Source of the DNA: Brasenia schreberi
Taxonomy: Eukaryota > Streptophyta > Magnoliopsida > Nymphaeales > Cabombaceae
Length of the DNA stretch: 64,000 bases
Assembly (NCBI GenBank): GCA_036023115.1
Contig: JAYKKT010000076.1
Span: 7,320,001 to 7,384,000, forward strand
Direction of reading: 5' to 3'
The notes beneath the pieces were generated by a model that saw only the letters and a list, made by a program, of their open reading frames with translations, made no database searches and was not told the origin of the DNA. Positions within the stretch are counted from its first letter, which is position 1, and every line of letters starts with the position of its first letter. The position numbers were made by a program, and so were the translations under genes. This document shows, in pieces, positions 63,388 to 64,000 of this stretch.

Positions 63388-63410
63388 GAGCACGAGAAGG
63401 AGCATAAGAA

Positions 63411-63710
63411 GAATAGAGAAAATAGATAGTTTTTCTAAGTTTTATTTACTTTTATGTTTGAAACTTTGGAAATCTATCTATGACTCATTAAAACTTTAAT
63501 ATAGTTTTTTCAACATTTTTTTATTAAAAATTTAGTGTTATCTTTTGTGCATGCGTGTGATGCATGGCATTATGATGTTATAAAATTGTTTAATATTTTT
63601 TTATAATTTTTATAATTTTTATTTTTTAATGTTTTGTTTTGAGATAACTCAAAAGTCAAAAGAACGAACATTTATCATACATGTGTATTAGTGCCCATAG
63701 GACAATGATA
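63411..63710. other. AT-rich flank, no gene recognised
   Basis: Mostly A/T runs beyond the LINE. The first bases continue sequence found on the other side of the LINE. No coding or RNA features are seen. Confidence 0.4.
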
Positions 63711-63712
63711 TG

Positions 63713-63950
63713 CTATTTACGACATTCAAAGGGACCATTCGTATGCCTTTTCATGGAATTCATCACACTACTGTGAAGCTTCACTAATAGTTCAAAGCAA
63801 ATATTTTGACATCCTGTGCTGTCTTCTGTGTTTAATGTTTTCAACCCAAGATTGTTTCTGGAAATCACCACATATCCTGAAGACAATGCACGATCTTGCC
63901 AAAGCATTCTCATGTTTTCTGAAAGCCTTAGCAAAAGTTCTCTAATAGTT
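63713..63950 (-). CDS. Possible terminal exon of an unidentified gene
   Basis: A minus-strand frame of about 75 codons reads ENMRMLWQDRALSSGYVV, then SRNNLGLKTLNTEDSTGC and FELLVKLHSSVMNSMKRH, and stops at 63713. A TATTAG|A acceptor-like site lies just upstream near 63955, so it could be the last exon of a gene continuing past the window end. I do not recognise the protein, and it may be a chance frame. Confidence 0.2.
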
Positions 63951-64000
63951 TAGGAAATTCAGCTTTCGGTGATCAACAAAACGAAGTTTCAGGCCAACGC

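Overview
This window is nuclear DNA from a flowering plant. It is AT-rich, its genes have GT-AG introns, and RTE-type LINEs, hAT transposons, copia remnants and tRNA-derived SINE-like repeats make up much of the sequence. Nothing in it is prokaryotic. The gene set (PTI1-like kinase, cytosolic ribosomal protein S13, Golgi nucleotide-sugar transporter, DSS1/SEM1 proteasome subunit) is conserved across land plants and does not fix the lineage.

Layout. (1) 1-4116, plus strand: the 3' seven exons of a PTI1-like receptor-like cytoplasmic kinase; the gene starts upstream of the window. (2) 8047-10504, minus strand: a four-exon RPS13 copy, diverged and short at its C-terminus, with a 5'-truncated RTE LINE beginning just inside intron 3. 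(3) 13944-32771, minus strand, plus a 5'UTR/promoter region to about 34440: a complete 14-exon UTR6-like (CMP-sialate/UDP-galactose type) transporter of 405 aa. Its 11.4-kb intron 6 holds LTR repeats, an RTE copy and a composite hAT element inserted into one of the LTRs. (4) 34450-50298: no conserved gene seen. It holds a hAT element with TTF-type/DUF4371-like transposase remains (38683-42642, 8-bp target duplication), small GAACCGG-rich inverted-repeat elements and SINE-like pieces. (5) 50299-51699, minus strand: the two-exon DSS1/SEM1 gene, 72 aa. (6) 52673-64000: hAT wreckage hit by an LTR and by three RTE LINEs, one of which sits inside another with intact target-site duplications at both levels.

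The host genes belong to unrelated pathways (signalling, translation, Golgi transport, proteasome) and show no functional clustering. All four joined gene models keep frame across every exon junction, which is the main support for them. I did not find a clearly new biological system. The most informative features are the readable record of nested transposition and its effects on host splice sites: a LINE close to the RPS13 intron 3 donor, a duplicated splice acceptor at UTR6 exon 7, and a 31-bp LINE tail with its own target duplication in the kinase gene.
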